The translations under genes and the position numbers were made by a program. Positions 7,980 to 17,160 of a stretch of 64,000 nucleotides of DNA are shown one piece after another. This stretch comes from Rhodococcus yunnanensis NBRC 103083. GTDB taxonomy: Bacteria; Actinomycetota; Actinomycetes; Mycobacteriales; Mycobacteriaceae. The number at the start of each line of letters is the position of its first letter. Within the stretch, counting starts at the first letter, position 1. The stretch lies in the NCBI RefSeq assembly GCF_001895005.1, contig NZ_BCXH01000006.1:1-64000 (forward strand), in the 5' to 3' direction. Below the pieces are notes generated by a model. The model saw only the letters and a list, made by a program, of their open reading frames with translations, was not told the DNA's origin and searched no databases.

Positions 7980-10525
7980 GCGCTCAGCAACGACGCACAG
8001 CGCAACAATCCGAGGTGACTGTAGGCCTGCGGGTGGTTGCCGAGAGAGCGTTCGGCGACGGGGTCGTACTCCTCGCTGAGCAGACCGGTCGGACCTGCTG
8101 CGCTGACGAGCTGGGTGAACAGCGCCTCGGCTTCGGATCGCTGGCCGATGAGCAGGTATGCCTCGACGAGCCAGGCGGCGCACAGGTGGAAGCCGCCCTC
8201 CCCGCCGGGGAGCCCGTCGTCGTGGTGGTAGCGGTACACCGTCGAACCGCTGCGCAGTTCGGCTTCGGTGGCGGTGACGGTCGCCGCGAACCGGGGGTCG
8301 GACGGGTCGATCAGCCCGGAGAGTCCGATGTGGAGAGTGGCGGCGTCGAGGTCGGTGCCGTCGTATGCGGCGGTGAACGATTGGACCTCGTCGTTCCATC
8401 CCTGATCGAGCACCTCGGCGTGGATCTCCTCGCGCAGCGCGGACCAGTTCGGCTCGGTCTCGCGGTCGAACGCCGTCGCGAGAGTGAGCGCGCGGTCGAT
8501 GGTCAGCCAGCCCATCACCTTCGAGTACACGTGGTGGCGAGGGTTGCCGCGGATCTCCCAGATGCCGTGGTCAGGTTCGGACCATCGACGTTCGACGGCC
8601 TCGACCATGGACCGGACGAGCGACCAATCATCCTCGGAGAGCGCCTCTTTGCCGTCGAGGCCCGTGGCCTGGCGCGCGTGGGCGAGCGAGGAGATCAGGT
8701 CGACGATCGGCCCGAAGACATCGAGCTGCACCTGCTGGTTCGCAGCGTTCCCGACACGTACGGGTCGTGAACCGGCATAGCCGGGCAGCTCGTCGATGAC
8801 GGCCTCGGGAGGGAGTCCGAGACCCCAGATCGTGTACAGCGGATGCAGGCGTTCCGGTCCGGGAACCGACTGCAGAACGCCGTGGATCCAGGACAGGTAG
8901 TTCTCGGCCTCTGTCGTCGAACCGAGGCTGACCAGTGCGGATGCTGTCAGGGCAGCGTCGCGCAGCCAGCAGTAGCGGTAGTCCCAGTTGCGGACGCCGC
9001 CGATTTCCTCGGGAAGCGAGGTGGTGGCTGCCGCCATGATCGAACCGGATTCGGAGTGCACCAACCCGCGCAGCGTCAACGCCGAACGCTTCATCAGGTC
9101 ACGCTTGAGCGGTGGAAGCGACAGCCCGTCGACCCAGTCCTTCCAGTAGCTCTCGGACTCGGCGCGGCGCTCGGACTCCTCGCGTGCCGACGGGCCCAGA
9201 TCCTCGGTGCCCAGCCGCAATTCGAGAACGATCGGGCCATGCGACGGGTCGACTTCTGCATGCGCGGTCTGCTGGGTGCCGTCGGAGACGATGTTCCACT
9301 TGACGCCGGGGCTGCGCAGCACCATCGGGTCCGCGGTGCCGTAGATCCGCAGGCCGTCCGCCTCGGGTTCGAGTCGGACCCACACCTTGCCGAACTCGGG
9401 GCGCGGCGCGAACGACACCACGGCCGTGGCCTTGCCGGAGATGACGCGGGTGAGCGAGGTCTGCCCGCTCAGGACGTCGTGCGGCAGATAGTCGGTGACC
9501 TGGAGGCTCGACCACTTGGTCTGCACCGTCATGGTTCCGTCGACGTATTGCTGGCTCAGCGGGAGTGCGGCCCGTGTCGGTCCGACGCTGAAGTGGCCGG
9601 CGCCGTCGCCGCCGAGCAGGTGCGCGAAGATCGCCGCCGAATCGGGTTCGGGATGGCACAGCCACGTCATCTTCGCGTCCGGCGTGACGAGTGCGACCGC
9701 GTTGGGACTGGCGAGCATCGTCAGCCGCTCGATGCGGGGTGCATCGGCACCGGAGAGCCACTGGCGACGCTCCTGGAGAAGGAACGCCAGGGCCAGCGAC
9801 ACCTGTTCGGTGCTCTCGATGCGGAACTCCGCTGCGGTGTCGCCCGTCCCGACCTTGACACCGATGTCCGGGCCGTGCAGGCGCGCGAACGCCTTCTCGT
9901 CGGTGACGTCGTCGCCGAAGAAGACCGCGGCGGTGGCACCTTCCTGATGACGCAGAATATCGAGGGCGATGCCCTTGTCGGTGACGATGACGGCCAGTTC
10001 GATGACCGACTTTCCTTCCGTCACCTGGACGCCCTCGAGGATGGCGACGCCTTCCCTGACGGCGACGAGAGCACGCTCGGCGTCGGCTGGATCGGCATTG
10101 CGGACGTGCAGTGCTGCGCTGGCAGGCTTGGTTTCGACGGTCACGCCGGGGAATCGGGCGGCAATCGACTTCATCTCGTCCGAGACGGTCGAGAGCAGGT
10201 GCTTGGCGGTGTCGTCGATGGCGTGGATGAAGCCGACGTCGAACTCGCTGCCGTGACTTCCGACGAGCTGGACCTCTGCGGGCAGTCTGGACAGAGTGGC
10301 CAGGTCACGTAGTGCGCGGCCGGAGATGACGGCGGCATTGGTGGCTGCGAGCGTCGCCAAGCCGCGCATGGCGCTGACCGACTCCGCGTGCGGAAACGCC
10401 TTGTCCGGATCGGAGACGATGGGTGCCATCGTTCCGTCGTAGTCGGAGGTGACGAGCAGTCGGGGGGTTCGGGCCACCCCGATGAGGGCGCGGCGAAGTT
10501 CGAGCGGCAGATCCAGAGCAGTCAC
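7976..10525 (-). CDS. Trehalose-6-phosphate phosphatase / glycoside hydrolase family 15 fusion
   Basis: This 849-residue protein has two enzyme domains. Residues about 1-250 are an OtsB-type HAD phosphatase: motif I DYDGT at 28-32, then SGRALRDL, GSHGSEF and FFGDDVTDE. Residues about 265-849 are a GH15 (glucoamylase/trehalase) domain with RNWDYRYCWLRDAA and the C-terminal GGFHLCAAWLVEAYL. OtsB dephosphorylates trehalose-6-phosphate to trehalose, and actinobacterial GH15 enzymes include trehalases, so one chain could both make and hydrolyse trehalose. The hydrolase substrate is inferred. It stands alone and converges on the LacI-type gene. Confidence 0.88.
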   Translation of the reverse strand: MTALDLPLELRRALIGVARTPRLLVTSDYDGTMAPIVSDPDKAFPHAESVSAMRGLATLAATNAAVISGRALRDLATLSRLPAEVQLVGSHGSEFDVGFIHAIDDTAKHLLSTVSDEMKSIAARFPGVTVETKPASAALHVRNADPADAERALVAVREGVAILEGVQVTEGKSVIELAVIVTDKGIALDILRHQEGATAAVFFGDDVTDEKAFARLHGPDIGVKVGTGDTAAEFRIESTEQVSLALAFLLQERRQWLSGADAPRIERLTMLASPNAVALVTPDAKMTWLCHPEPDSAAIFAHLLGGDGAGHFSVGPTRAALPLSQQYVDGTMTVQTKWSSLQVTDYLPHDVLSGQTSLTRVISGKATAVVSFAPRPEFGKVWVRLEPEADGLRIYGTADPMVLRSPGVKWNIVSDGTQQTAHAEVDPSHGPIVLELRLGTEDLGPSAREESERRAESESYWKDWVDGLSLPPLKRDLMKRSALTLRGLVHSESGSIMAAATTSLPEEIGGVRNWDYRYCWLRDAALTASALVSLGSTTEAENYLSWIHGVLQSVPGPERLHPLYTIWGLGLPPEAVIDELPGYAGSRPVRVGNAANQQVQLDVFGPIVDLISSLAHARQATGLDGKEALSEDDWSLVRSMVEAVERRWSEPDHGIWEIRGNPRHHVYSKVMGWLTIDRALTLATAFDRETEPNWSALREEIHAEVLDQGWNDEVQSFTAAYDGTDLDAATLHIGLSGLIDPSDPRFAATVTATEAELRSGSTVYRYHHDDGLPGGEGGFHLCAAWLVEAYLLIGQRSEAEALFTQLVSAAGPTGLLSEEYDPVAERSLGNHPQAYSHLGLLRCASLLSA

Positions 10526-10598
10526 GGTTCGAATCTATTCGATGGCGGACGATCCGGCTCACCCGGACACCGGCCCGGCCGAGGTCCGGGCCGAGGTG

Positions 10599-11285
10599 TC
10601 AGTCGAGAGCTTTGGACTCTCCGAGCAGAAGGTCGACGGTGAGTTCGAGGCGCGCGGCGACGTCGGTGGCCGAGGATCGCCGGGTCAGCCACGCGACGAG
10701 ATTCGACAGCCACACATCACTGATGACGCGAGCGATACTGAGTTGCAATTCCGTTGGCTCGCCGTCGCTCATCGCCTTGGCGAACAAACGATCCATCAGA
10801 CGGCCGACCTGATCCACCTCGGCGGCGGCCGAGGCGTCGGCGAACATGAAGGCGCGCGTCATCGCTTCGGTGAGCAGTGGGTCACGTTGCATCGCCCGTG
10901 TGATCTGTCCCAGGATCAGGTGCATCCGCTCCTGCGGGGTCTGACCGGGTGGGAGTTTGCGACGGGAGTCGATCTTCTCGAATTCTCGTGCGAGTGCCGA
11001 CACCAGCAGGTGCACCTTCGACGGAAAGTAGCGGTACAGAGTCCCGACGGCGACATCGGCGCGCTCTGCAACGGCACGCATCTGAACGGCTTCGTATCCA
11101 CCCTTGGATGCGAGGGCGAGAGTCGAATCGAGGATTCGCTTTCGTCGTTCGCGTTGCGCGTTCGAGCTCAGATCCTCGTCCGTGAGCACACCCACTGGCC
11201 TCAGTGGAGTAGCAGTCGGTGTCGGTGCGGGGACACCGTTGTTGTCGGCGGGGCTTGGAGCACCCGGCCGAGATGATGAGGTCAT
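10599..11285 (-). CDS. kstR: KstR, TetR-family repressor of cholesterol catabolism
   Basis: This 228-residue TetR regulator closely resembles mycobacterial KstR: AQRERRKRILD, GGYEAVQMRAVAERADVAVG and TLYRYFPSKVHLLVSAL in the DNA-binding domain, then LLTEAMTRAFMFADASAA in the ligand domain. KstR represses sterol genes and is released by 3-oxo-4-cholestenoyl-CoA. The ATG follows AAGGAAA and gives about 30 residues of Pro/Thr-rich extension compared with the mycobacterial protein; an in-frame GTG nearer the conserved core is an alternative. It diverges from fadE34 with a KstR box between them, so it is probably autoregulated. Confidence 0.95.
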   Translation of the reverse strand: MTSSSRPGAPSPADNNGVPAPTPTATPLRPVGVLTDEDLSSNAQRERRKRILDSTLALASKGGYEAVQMRAVAERADVAVGTLYRYFPSKVHLLVSALAREFEKIDSRRKLPPGQTPQERMHLILGQITRAMQRDPLLTEAMTRAFMFADASAAAEVDQVGRLMDRLFAKAMSDGEPTELQLSIARVISDVWLSNLVAWLTRRSSATDVAARLELTVDLLLGESKALD

Positions 11286-11329
11286 CGTTGGTTTTCCTTC
11301 GCACCTTGACTCTTGTCCAGCTAGCGTAT

Positions 11330-11343
11330 TAGAACACGTTCTA
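11330..11343. promoter_or_regulatory. KstR operator, kstR/fadE34
   Basis: TAGAACACGTTCTA fits the KstR motif TNNAACNNGTTNNA exactly. It lies in the 94-bp space between divergent kstR and fadE34, so it can control both. Confidence 0.92.
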
Positions 11344-11379
11344 GATGGAAAAGTCATCTCGAGAACCAGGGGAGTCACT

Positions 11380-13554
11380 GTGACGATTGCCACGACCGAG
11401 GAGCAACGCGACATCCAGAAGTCCATCGGTTCGTGGGTATCCTCTGCCCGGCCGACTGAAACTTTACGCGCTGACGAGCTGACCGGGTGGCGCACGCTCT
11501 GGCCGGCGCTCGCCGAGTTCGGACTGTTCTCCGTCGCGGTCGAAGAATCGGCCGGCGGCGCCGGGGGGACCGTCGCGGATCTCGCGGCGATGATCGAGGC
11601 GACCGCAGCCGGACTCGTCGGCGGACCGGTGGTCTCCACTGCCGTCGCAGCCCTGGTGCTCGCGCGCGGCGGCGGCCACGCCGAACCGCTTCTCGACGGG
11701 TCCGAGCCGTGCGCGCTGGTGTTACCTCCCGCGTCGGTGGCGGCGAGGAGGCGCGGCGAATCCGTGCTGCTCGACGGCGAGGTCGACATCGTCTCCGGGT
11801 TGGCGGACGGCGTTTCGGTGTTGCTGCCGATCGACCTCGACGACGAACAGATGTGGTGTCTCGTCCCCGCCGCCGCACCGGGGCTGAAGGTCGAAGCGCT
11901 CCCGGGTGTCGACCGGACCGTGCCGATGGGTCGGCTGACCGTGGCAGGCGCCGAGGTGTCCGCAGATTCGCTCATCCGAGGCATCGAATTCTCGTTCGTG
12001 GGCGATCTCGCTGCGACATTGCACGCCGCCGAGGCGTCGGGGATCGCGGGGTGGTGTCTGAAGACCGCAGTCGAGTACGCCACCGTTCGTGAGCAGTTCG
12101 GCGCGCCGATCGGCAGCTTCCAGGCGATCAAACACCTGTGCGCCGAGATGCTGTGCCGCGTCGAGAAGACCGGTGCAGCAGCGTGGGATGCTGCCGTCGC
12201 CGCCGACTCGGCGCCGGACGAATTGCCGCTGGCGGCGGCCGTGGCTGCGACGATCGCGCTCGACGCAGCCGTCGACACGGCGAAGGACTGCATTCAGGTG
12301 CTCGGCGGCATCGGTTTCACGTGGGAGCACGACGCGCATCTCTACCTCCGTCGGGCAGTGGCGTCGAGGCAATTGTCGGGAGGTTCGGCTCGATGGCGGC
12401 AGCGGGTGATCGAGCTGACGCGGGCGGGGTGTCGACGGCATCTCGGGGTCGATCTCGGCGTGGCCGAAAGGATGCGCGCAGCCGTCCGAGCGGAGGTTCG
12501 TGAGATCGCCGCCGCCGAGAATCCCGCCGTTGCTCTTGCTGCCTCGGGTCTTGCCGCACCGCACTGGCCCGCGCCCTACGGCCGGGATGCAACAGCAGCC
12601 GAGCAGCTGCTCTACGCCGAGGAACTCGCTGCCGCGGGACTGGAAAGCCCGGATCTGGTCGTCGGCTGGTGGGCGGTGCCGACCATCCTCGAACACGGGA
12701 CGGCGGCTCAGATCGACAGATTTGCCGGTCCGACTCTGCGCGGCGAGATCGTCTGGTGTCAGCTCTTCAGCGAGCCCGAGGCGGGGTCGGATCTCGCCTC
12801 GCTGCGGACGACGGCACGCGAGGTCGACGGTGGGTGGACACTGCGCGGCCACAAGGTCTGGACGTCACTGGCGCGTGAAGCGGACTGGGCCATCTGCCTC
12901 GCCCGCACCGGCCATGACGTGCCGAAACGTGATAGTGCTGACGGCAAGCGTTCCAAGCACGACAAGGCTTCCAAATATCAGGGCATCACGTATTTTCTCG
13001 TCGACATGCGCTCGCCGGGGATCCGTGTCGAACCGCTGCGCGAGATCACCGGAGACTCGGTCTTCAACGAGGTGTTCCTCGACGACGTCTTCGTTCCCGA
13101 CGACTGCATGGTGGGCGAGCGGGGTGGCGGCTGGCGGCTCGCGCGCACGACCCTCGCCAACGAGCGGGTGGCGATGAGCAACGGCTCGGCGCTCGGCTCG
13201 GCGCTCGAGGACGTGCTCACCGCGACGGCGGGCAGCCGGGACCGGGTCATGGGGGAGCGTCTGGGGGCTCTTGTCGCCGACGGGCAAGTCGGTTCGCTGC
13301 TCGAACTGCGAGGGGCTCTCCGACGGCTGGGCGGGCAGGACCCCGGCGCCGAGTCGAGCGTCCGAAAGCTGGTCGGCGTGCGGCACCGACAGGATCTCGC
13401 CGAGTTCGCGCTCGAGGCTGCGGGTCCGTCCGGCGCGGTCGAGGGGCCGCTTGCGAAGGAGATGCTTCTGACTCGGTGCCTGTCGATCGCCGGGGGCACG
13501 TCGCAGATCCTGCTCACCGTCGCCGCCGAGAGGATTCTCGGTCTGCCGCGGTGA
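11380..13554 (+). CDS. fadE34: Fused acyl-CoA dehydrogenase FadE34 (ChsE3)
   Basis: This 724-residue protein contains two acyl-CoA dehydrogenase modules in tandem. The first ends with REQFGAPIGSFQAIKH and a VLGGIGFTWEH block near residue 310. The second has the flavin-site FSEPEAGSDLASLRTT near 465 and ends in the family tail GTSQILLTVAAERILGL. Single-chain fused dehydrogenases of this size, divergent from kstR, are FadE34 (ChsE3), which oxidises the five-carbon cholesterol side-chain CoA ester. The GTG start is set by AGGGGAG seven bases upstream. Start and context agree with the mycobacterial arrangement. Confidence 0.92.
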   Translation: MTIATTEEQRDIQKSIGSWVSSARPTETLRADELTGWRTLWPALAEFGLFSVAVEESAGGAGGTVADLAAMIEATAAGLVGGPVVSTAVAALVLARGGGHAEPLLDGSEPCALVLPPASVAARRRGESVLLDGEVDIVSGLADGVSVLLPIDLDDEQMWCLVPAAAPGLKVEALPGVDRTVPMGRLTVAGAEVSADSLIRGIEFSFVGDLAATLHAAEASGIAGWCLKTAVEYATVREQFGAPIGSFQAIKHLCAEMLCRVEKTGAAAWDAAVAADSAPDELPLAAAVAATIALDAAVDTAKDCIQVLGGIGFTWEHDAHLYLRRAVASRQLSGGSARWRQRVIELTRAGCRRHLGVDLGVAERMRAAVRAEVREIAAAENPAVALAASGLAAPHWPAPYGRDATAAEQLLYAEELAAAGLESPDLVVGWWAVPTILEHGTAAQIDRFAGPTLRGEIVWCQLFSEPEAGSDLASLRTTAREVDGGWTLRGHKVWTSLAREADWAICLARTGHDVPKRDSADGKRSKHDKASKYQGITYFLVDMRSPGIRVEPLREITGDSVFNEVFLDDVFVPDDCMVGERGGGWRLARTTLANERVAMSNGSALGSALEDVLTATAGSRDRVMGERLGALVADGQVGSLLELRGALRRLGGQDPGAESSVRKLVGVRHRQDLAEFALEAAGPSGAVEGPLAKEMLLTRCLSIAGGTSQILLTVAAERILGLPR

Positions 13555-13612
13555 ATGCGCGACGGACTCTCCGCGCATGGGGCTGGTGCATCCCTTTGCC
13601 AGGTGTTAAAAA

Positions 13613-13626
13613 TAGAACACGTTCTA
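13613..13626. promoter_or_regulatory. KstR operator, fadE28 operon
   Basis: TAGAACACGTTCTA, identical to the box at kstR/fadE34. It lies 28 bp before the fadE28 start, in the 99-bp gap after fadE34. It marks a separate promoter for fadE28-fadE29-chsH2-chsH1-ltp2. Confidence 0.92.
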
Positions 13627-13653
13627 CTAACTTTCCTTCGACGGTGGGCAGGT

Positions 13654-14652
13654 ATGGACTTCACCAGAGATTCGACTCAGACGACCGTGGCCGAGATGGT
13701 CACCGGTCTTCTCGCCAAGGAACCCGAGGACCTCCACGCGGCGATGTCCGACGCAGGCTTGTTCTCGATGCTGCTCCCTGCGGCGATCGGCGGCGACGGA
13801 CTCGGCGTGATGGAGGCGACCGTCGTGCTCACCGAACTTGCCAGGGCCGCGGCGGTCGGTCCTGCGCTCGCCACGATCGGTTTCGGCATCATCCCGCTCG
13901 TCGAACTCGCCGATCCTGCGCTCGTGCAGCGAGTTGTTCGGCCAGGAGCCGTTCTGACCGCGGCACTGATGGAACCGGGATCACCGTTTCCGGCGGTGCC
14001 TGCGACGGAAGCCGTCTCCGATGGTCGAGACGTCCGGGTGACCGGTACGAAAATTGCCGTGGCCTACGCCGAACAGGCCCACCGAATCCTGGTACCGACA
14101 TCGGCGGGTGTCTTTCTCGTCGATCCGCACGCCGACGGGATTCGGCTGACCCCGGCGCCTACCTCCAGCGGCGAACCCGAGTACATCGTCGAGATGAACC
14201 GAGCCGCAGGTGAATTCGTCACCGAGGACATCGGCGGACTTCATCGGCTCGCGATTGCCTCGATCGGTGCCGTCGCCGACGGCCTCGCCGCGGGCGCAGC
14301 CGAACTGACGGCCGCGCATCTGGCCGGCCGCCACCAGTTCGGCAAACCTCTCGCGACGTTTCAGGCGGTCGCGGGTGAGATCGCCGACGTCTATGTCACC
14401 GCGCGGACGATCCACGTCGCGGCAGTCTCGGCAGCGTGGCAGGCGCACACGACAAGCTCCGAGGACGACGGAAACGTGCTCGCCTACTGGATCGCAGCCG
14501 AACTTCCTGCGGCGATGCAGGTGTGCCATCACCTGCACGGCGGCATCGGCGTCGACATCACCTATCCGATGCACCGGTACTACTCGGCTGCAAAGGATCT
14601 CGCCCGACTCGTGGGCGGTGCGTCCCTGCGACTCGATCTGGTGGAGGTGTAG
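13654..14652 (+). CDS. fadE28: Acyl-CoA dehydrogenase FadE28 (ChsE1), partner of FadE29
   Basis: This 332-residue protein is shorter and more divergent than classical acyl-CoA dehydrogenases, as expected for the alpha chain of the ChsE1-ChsE2 heterotetramer. It keeps the C-terminal signatures HQFGKPLATFQAVAGEIAD and HLHGGIGVDITYPMHR. With FadE29 it oxidises the three-carbon side chain of 3-oxopregnenoyl-type CoA esters in the last beta-oxidation cycle. It leads a tightly packed operon, its stop abutting the fadE29 ATG. It follows a consensus KstR box. Confidence 0.92.
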   Translation: MDFTRDSTQTTVAEMVTGLLAKEPEDLHAAMSDAGLFSMLLPAAIGGDGLGVMEATVVLTELARAAAVGPALATIGFGIIPLVELADPALVQRVVRPGAVLTAALMEPGSPFPAVPATEAVSDGRDVRVTGTKIAVAYAEQAHRILVPTSAGVFLVDPHADGIRLTPAPTSSGEPEYIVEMNRAAGEFVTEDIGGLHRLAIASIGAVADGLAAGAAELTAAHLAGRHQFGKPLATFQAVAGEIADVYVTARTIHVAAVSAAWQAHTTSSEDDGNVLAYWIAAELPAAMQVCHHLHGGIGVDITYPMHRYYSAAKDLARLVGGASLRLDLVEV

Positions 14653-15804
14653 ATGTTCGTCGAACTCACCGAGGAGCAGCGAAAGTTGCAAGCAGAGCTT
14701 CGGCACTACTTCGCAGATCTCGTCAGCGAAGTCGACGCCGAGACCATGATGACCGAGCGGCACGGGCCGACGTACCGCAGGATCGTCAAGAGAATGGGAG
14801 TCGACGGGTGGCTGGGGGTCGGATGGCCGTCAGAGTTCGGCGGACGCGGATTCGGTGACGTGGAGCAGTCGATATTCGTGAACGAGGCTGCGCGAGCCGA
14901 TGTTCCGCTGCCGGCGGTCACGTTGCAGACCGTCGGTCCGACGCTGCAGAAGTACGGGACCGACGTGCAGAAGAAGAAATTCTTGCGCGCGATCCTGGCC
15001 GGCGACGTTCATTTCGCGATCGGATACACCGAACCGGAGGCCGGAACCGATCTTGCGTCGTTGCGTACGACGGCGGTGCGCCGCGGGGACGAATACGTCG
15101 TGAACGGGCAGAAGATCTTCACCACCGGCGGTCACGACGCCGACTACATCTGGCTTGCCGTCCGTACCGGACCCGCCGATTCGCGTCATCGAGGAATCTC
15201 GATGCTCATCGTCGACACCACCGATCCCGGATACTCGTGGACTCCGATCATCACGTGCGACGGTGCACACCACGTCAACGCCACCTACTACAACGACGTG
15301 CGAGTGCCGGTGGACATGCGGGTCGGGGACGAGAACGCCGGGTGGGCTCTGATCACGACGCAGCTGAACCACGAACGCGTGATGCTGGGTCCTGCGGGTC
15401 GAATCGCCGGACTGTTCGAGCGACTGCGCGCGTGGGCACAGAGCCACGATCTGCTCGGCGAGCCCGATGTCCGACGCATTCTCGGTGAGATTCACGCGAC
15501 GTTCCGTGTCAACGAATTGCTCAACTGGCAGGTGGCATCGAGTACCGCCGAATCGGTCGACATTGCCGACGCCTCCGCGACGAAGGTGTTCGCCACCGAG
15601 CGAATACAACGCGTCGGCCGACTCGCGGAGGAGCTGGTCGGGCGGCACGGCAACCCTGCCGACCCCGACACAGCCGCTCTGGCGGAGTGGCTCGACAAGC
15701 AGGTCAAACGCAATCTCGTCATCACCTTCGGCGGCGGGGTCAACGAGGTGATGCGCGAGATGATCGCGACGTCGGGACTCGGATTGCCGCGGGTGATCCG
15801 ATGA
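14653..15804 (+). CDS. fadE29: Acyl-CoA dehydrogenase FadE29 (ChsE2), partner of FadE28
   Basis: This 383-residue acyl-CoA dehydrogenase has the flavin/substrate motif GYTEPEAGTDLASLRTTA near residue 125 and the family C-terminal GGVNEVMREMIATSGLGLPR. It is the full-length chain of the FadE28-FadE29 complex, whose fold is split between two different subunits. It starts on the base after the fadE28 stop and overlaps chsH2 by ATGA, giving coupled translation of the dehydrogenase and hydratase steps. Gene order equals that of the mycobacterial cholesterol locus. Confidence 0.93.
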   Translation: MFVELTEEQRKLQAELRHYFADLVSEVDAETMMTERHGPTYRRIVKRMGVDGWLGVGWPSEFGGRGFGDVEQSIFVNEAARADVPLPAVTLQTVGPTLQKYGTDVQKKKFLRAILAGDVHFAIGYTEPEAGTDLASLRTTAVRRGDEYVVNGQKIFTTGGHDADYIWLAVRTGPADSRHRGISMLIVDTTDPGYSWTPIITCDGAHHVNATYYNDVRVPVDMRVGDENAGWALITTQLNHERVMLGPAGRIAGLFERLRAWAQSHDLLGEPDVRRILGEIHATFRVNELLNWQVASSTAESVDIADASATKVFATERIQRVGRLAEELVGRHGNPADPDTAALAEWLDKQVKRNLVITFGGGVNEVMREMIATSGLGLPRVIR

Positions 15805-16715
15805 GCGTGCACGAGATCCAACGGGCAGCGGAACGCATCGAGGCAGCGGGTGAATGCGCGCCTCGAGCGGGGCGGGACCCGATCAACCAGCCGATGATCA
15901 ACAACTGGGTCGAGGCGATCGGTGACGCCAATCCCATCTACGTCGATGCGGCCGCGGCACAGGCCGCCGGGCACAAAGGCGTCGTCGCACCTCCGGCGAT
16001 GGCGCAGGTCTGGACGATGGGAGGGCTGCACGGCCGTCGCACCGCCGACGATCCGCTCGGGCTCATGATGGGGATTCTCGACGACGCGGGATTCACGTCG
16101 ATCGTCGCGACGAACTGCGAACAGACCTACCACCGCTACCTCCAGCTGGGAGAGGAACTCACGTTCACGACGAGGCTCGACGGCGTTGTCGGACCGAAGA
16201 AGACAGGACTGGGGCTCGGGTGGTTCGTCACGACGCGCAACACGTGGTACGTCGGTGACGAGCCCGTTGCCGAGATGCTGTTTCGTGTTCTGAAATTCGC
16301 ACCCGCTGCCGAATCATCGGTGCAGGAACAGATTCGGCCGGTCGTCTCACAGGAGACCGAATTCTTCTGGGACGGAACACAGGCCGGGGAGCTGAGAATT
16401 CAACGAACGCGGGACGGTTCGCTGCGGCATCCGCCGATTCCGGCGATCTGGCAGGACAAGGAGGAACCGATCGACTACGTCGTCGCGAGCGGGCGGGGGA
16501 CGGTCTTCAGCTACGTGGTGCACCACGCACCGAAGGTGCCGGGCCGCAGCGTGCCGTTCGTGGTGGCGCTCGTCGAGTTGGAGGAAGGGGTACGCATGCT
16601 CGGGGAACTGCGCGGCATCGACCCCGCGGAGGTGGAGGTCGGTCTCGACGTCGAGGTCGAGTATCTGCGTATCGACGACGATCTGACACTCCCGGCATGG
16701 AAGCCGGTCCGATGA
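15801..16715 (+). CDS. chsH2: Enoyl-CoA hydratase subunit ChsH2 (MaoC-like plus DUF35)
   Basis: This 304-residue protein has an N-terminal MaoC-like hotdog domain with EAIGDANPIYVD, in which the usual catalytic His is replaced by Tyr. After residue about 170 comes a zinc-ribbon-less DUF35/OB-fold domain. In ChsH1-ChsH2 the other chain supplies the catalytic residues, and the ChsH2 DUF35 domain docks the aldolase Ltp2. The complex hydrates 3-oxo-4,17-pregnadiene-20-carboxyl-CoA. It overlaps both neighbours by ATGA. Length and order match Rv3542c. Confidence 0.92.
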   Translation: MSVHEIQRAAERIEAAGECAPRAGRDPINQPMINNWVEAIGDANPIYVDAAAAQAAGHKGVVAPPAMAQVWTMGGLHGRRTADDPLGLMMGILDDAGFTSIVATNCEQTYHRYLQLGEELTFTTRLDGVVGPKKTGLGLGWFVTTRNTWYVGDEPVAEMLFRVLKFAPAAESSVQEQIRPVVSQETEFFWDGTQAGELRIQRTRDGSLRHPPIPAIWQDKEEPIDYVVASGRGTVFSYVVHHAPKVPGRSVPFVVALVELEEGVRMLGELRGIDPAEVEVGLDVEVEYLRIDDDLTLPAWKPVR

Positions 16716-17092
16716 TCGCCGCAGTCGGCGACCTGCTGCCGGAGTTGCAGATCACCGCCGATCCGACGTTCGTGGTATCGACGGCATTGGCCACCAGGGA
16801 CTTTCAGGATGTGCACCACGACAGGGACAAGGCGGTCGAGCGCGGGTCCACGGACATCTTCGTCAACATCCTCACCGACACAGGACTGGTCCAGCGGTTC
16901 GTCACCGACTGGGCGGGGCCGAGCGTCGTATTGCGTTCGATTGCACTGAAACTCGGTGTCCCGTGGTACGCGTACGACACGTTGACATTGAGCGGGACCG
17001 TATCGGCCGTCGACGGTGACGAGATCACCGTGGACGTCCGCGGAACCGACTCGCTCGGTGCCCACATCATCGCGACGGTGAGGATGGCGTGA
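16712..17092 (+). CDS. chsH1: Enoyl-CoA hydratase subunit ChsH1 (MaoC-like)
   Basis: This 126-residue single hotdog domain carries the catalytic pattern RDFQDVHHDRD (Asp30 and His35 by this start), then GSTDIFVNILTDTG. It is the catalytic half of the ChsH1-ChsH2 hydratase. The start chosen overlaps the chsH2 stop by ATGA; an ATG five codons upstream is also in frame. Its stop codon lies in the first unit of a 17-bp tandem array that fills the gap to ltp2. Confidence 0.92.
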   Translation: MIAAVGDLLPELQITADPTFVVSTALATRDFQDVHHDRDKAVERGSTDIFVNILTDTGLVQRFVTDWAGPSVVLRSIALKLGVPWYAYDTLTLSGTVSAVDGDEITVDVRGTDSLGAHIIATVRMA

Positions 17093-17160
17093 GGGTGAGG
17101 ATGGCGTGAGGGTGAGGATGGCGTGAGGGTGAGGATGGCGTGAGGGTGAGGATGACATGA
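17078..17160. repeat. 17-bp tandem array between chsH1 and ltp2
   Basis: Four perfect units of GTGAGGATGGCGTGAGG (17078-17094, 17095-17111, 17112-17128, 17129-17145) and a fifth partial unit (17146-17160) that turns into the ltp2 start. Unit 1 holds the chsH1 stop. Each unit also carries GAGG-type ribosome-site sequence and an ATG or GTG. Confidence 0.95.

Noticed and set aside
11286-12293. Upstream extension of the kstR frame
   Set aside because: It reads antisense through fadE34 with low-complexity Ser/Ala composition. The ATG at 11285 has a ribosome site and the right domain start.
17078-17160. CRISPR-like or mobile-element origin of the tandem arrays
   Set aside because: The units are contiguous with no spacers, differ in sequence between sites, and have no linked cas or transposase genes.
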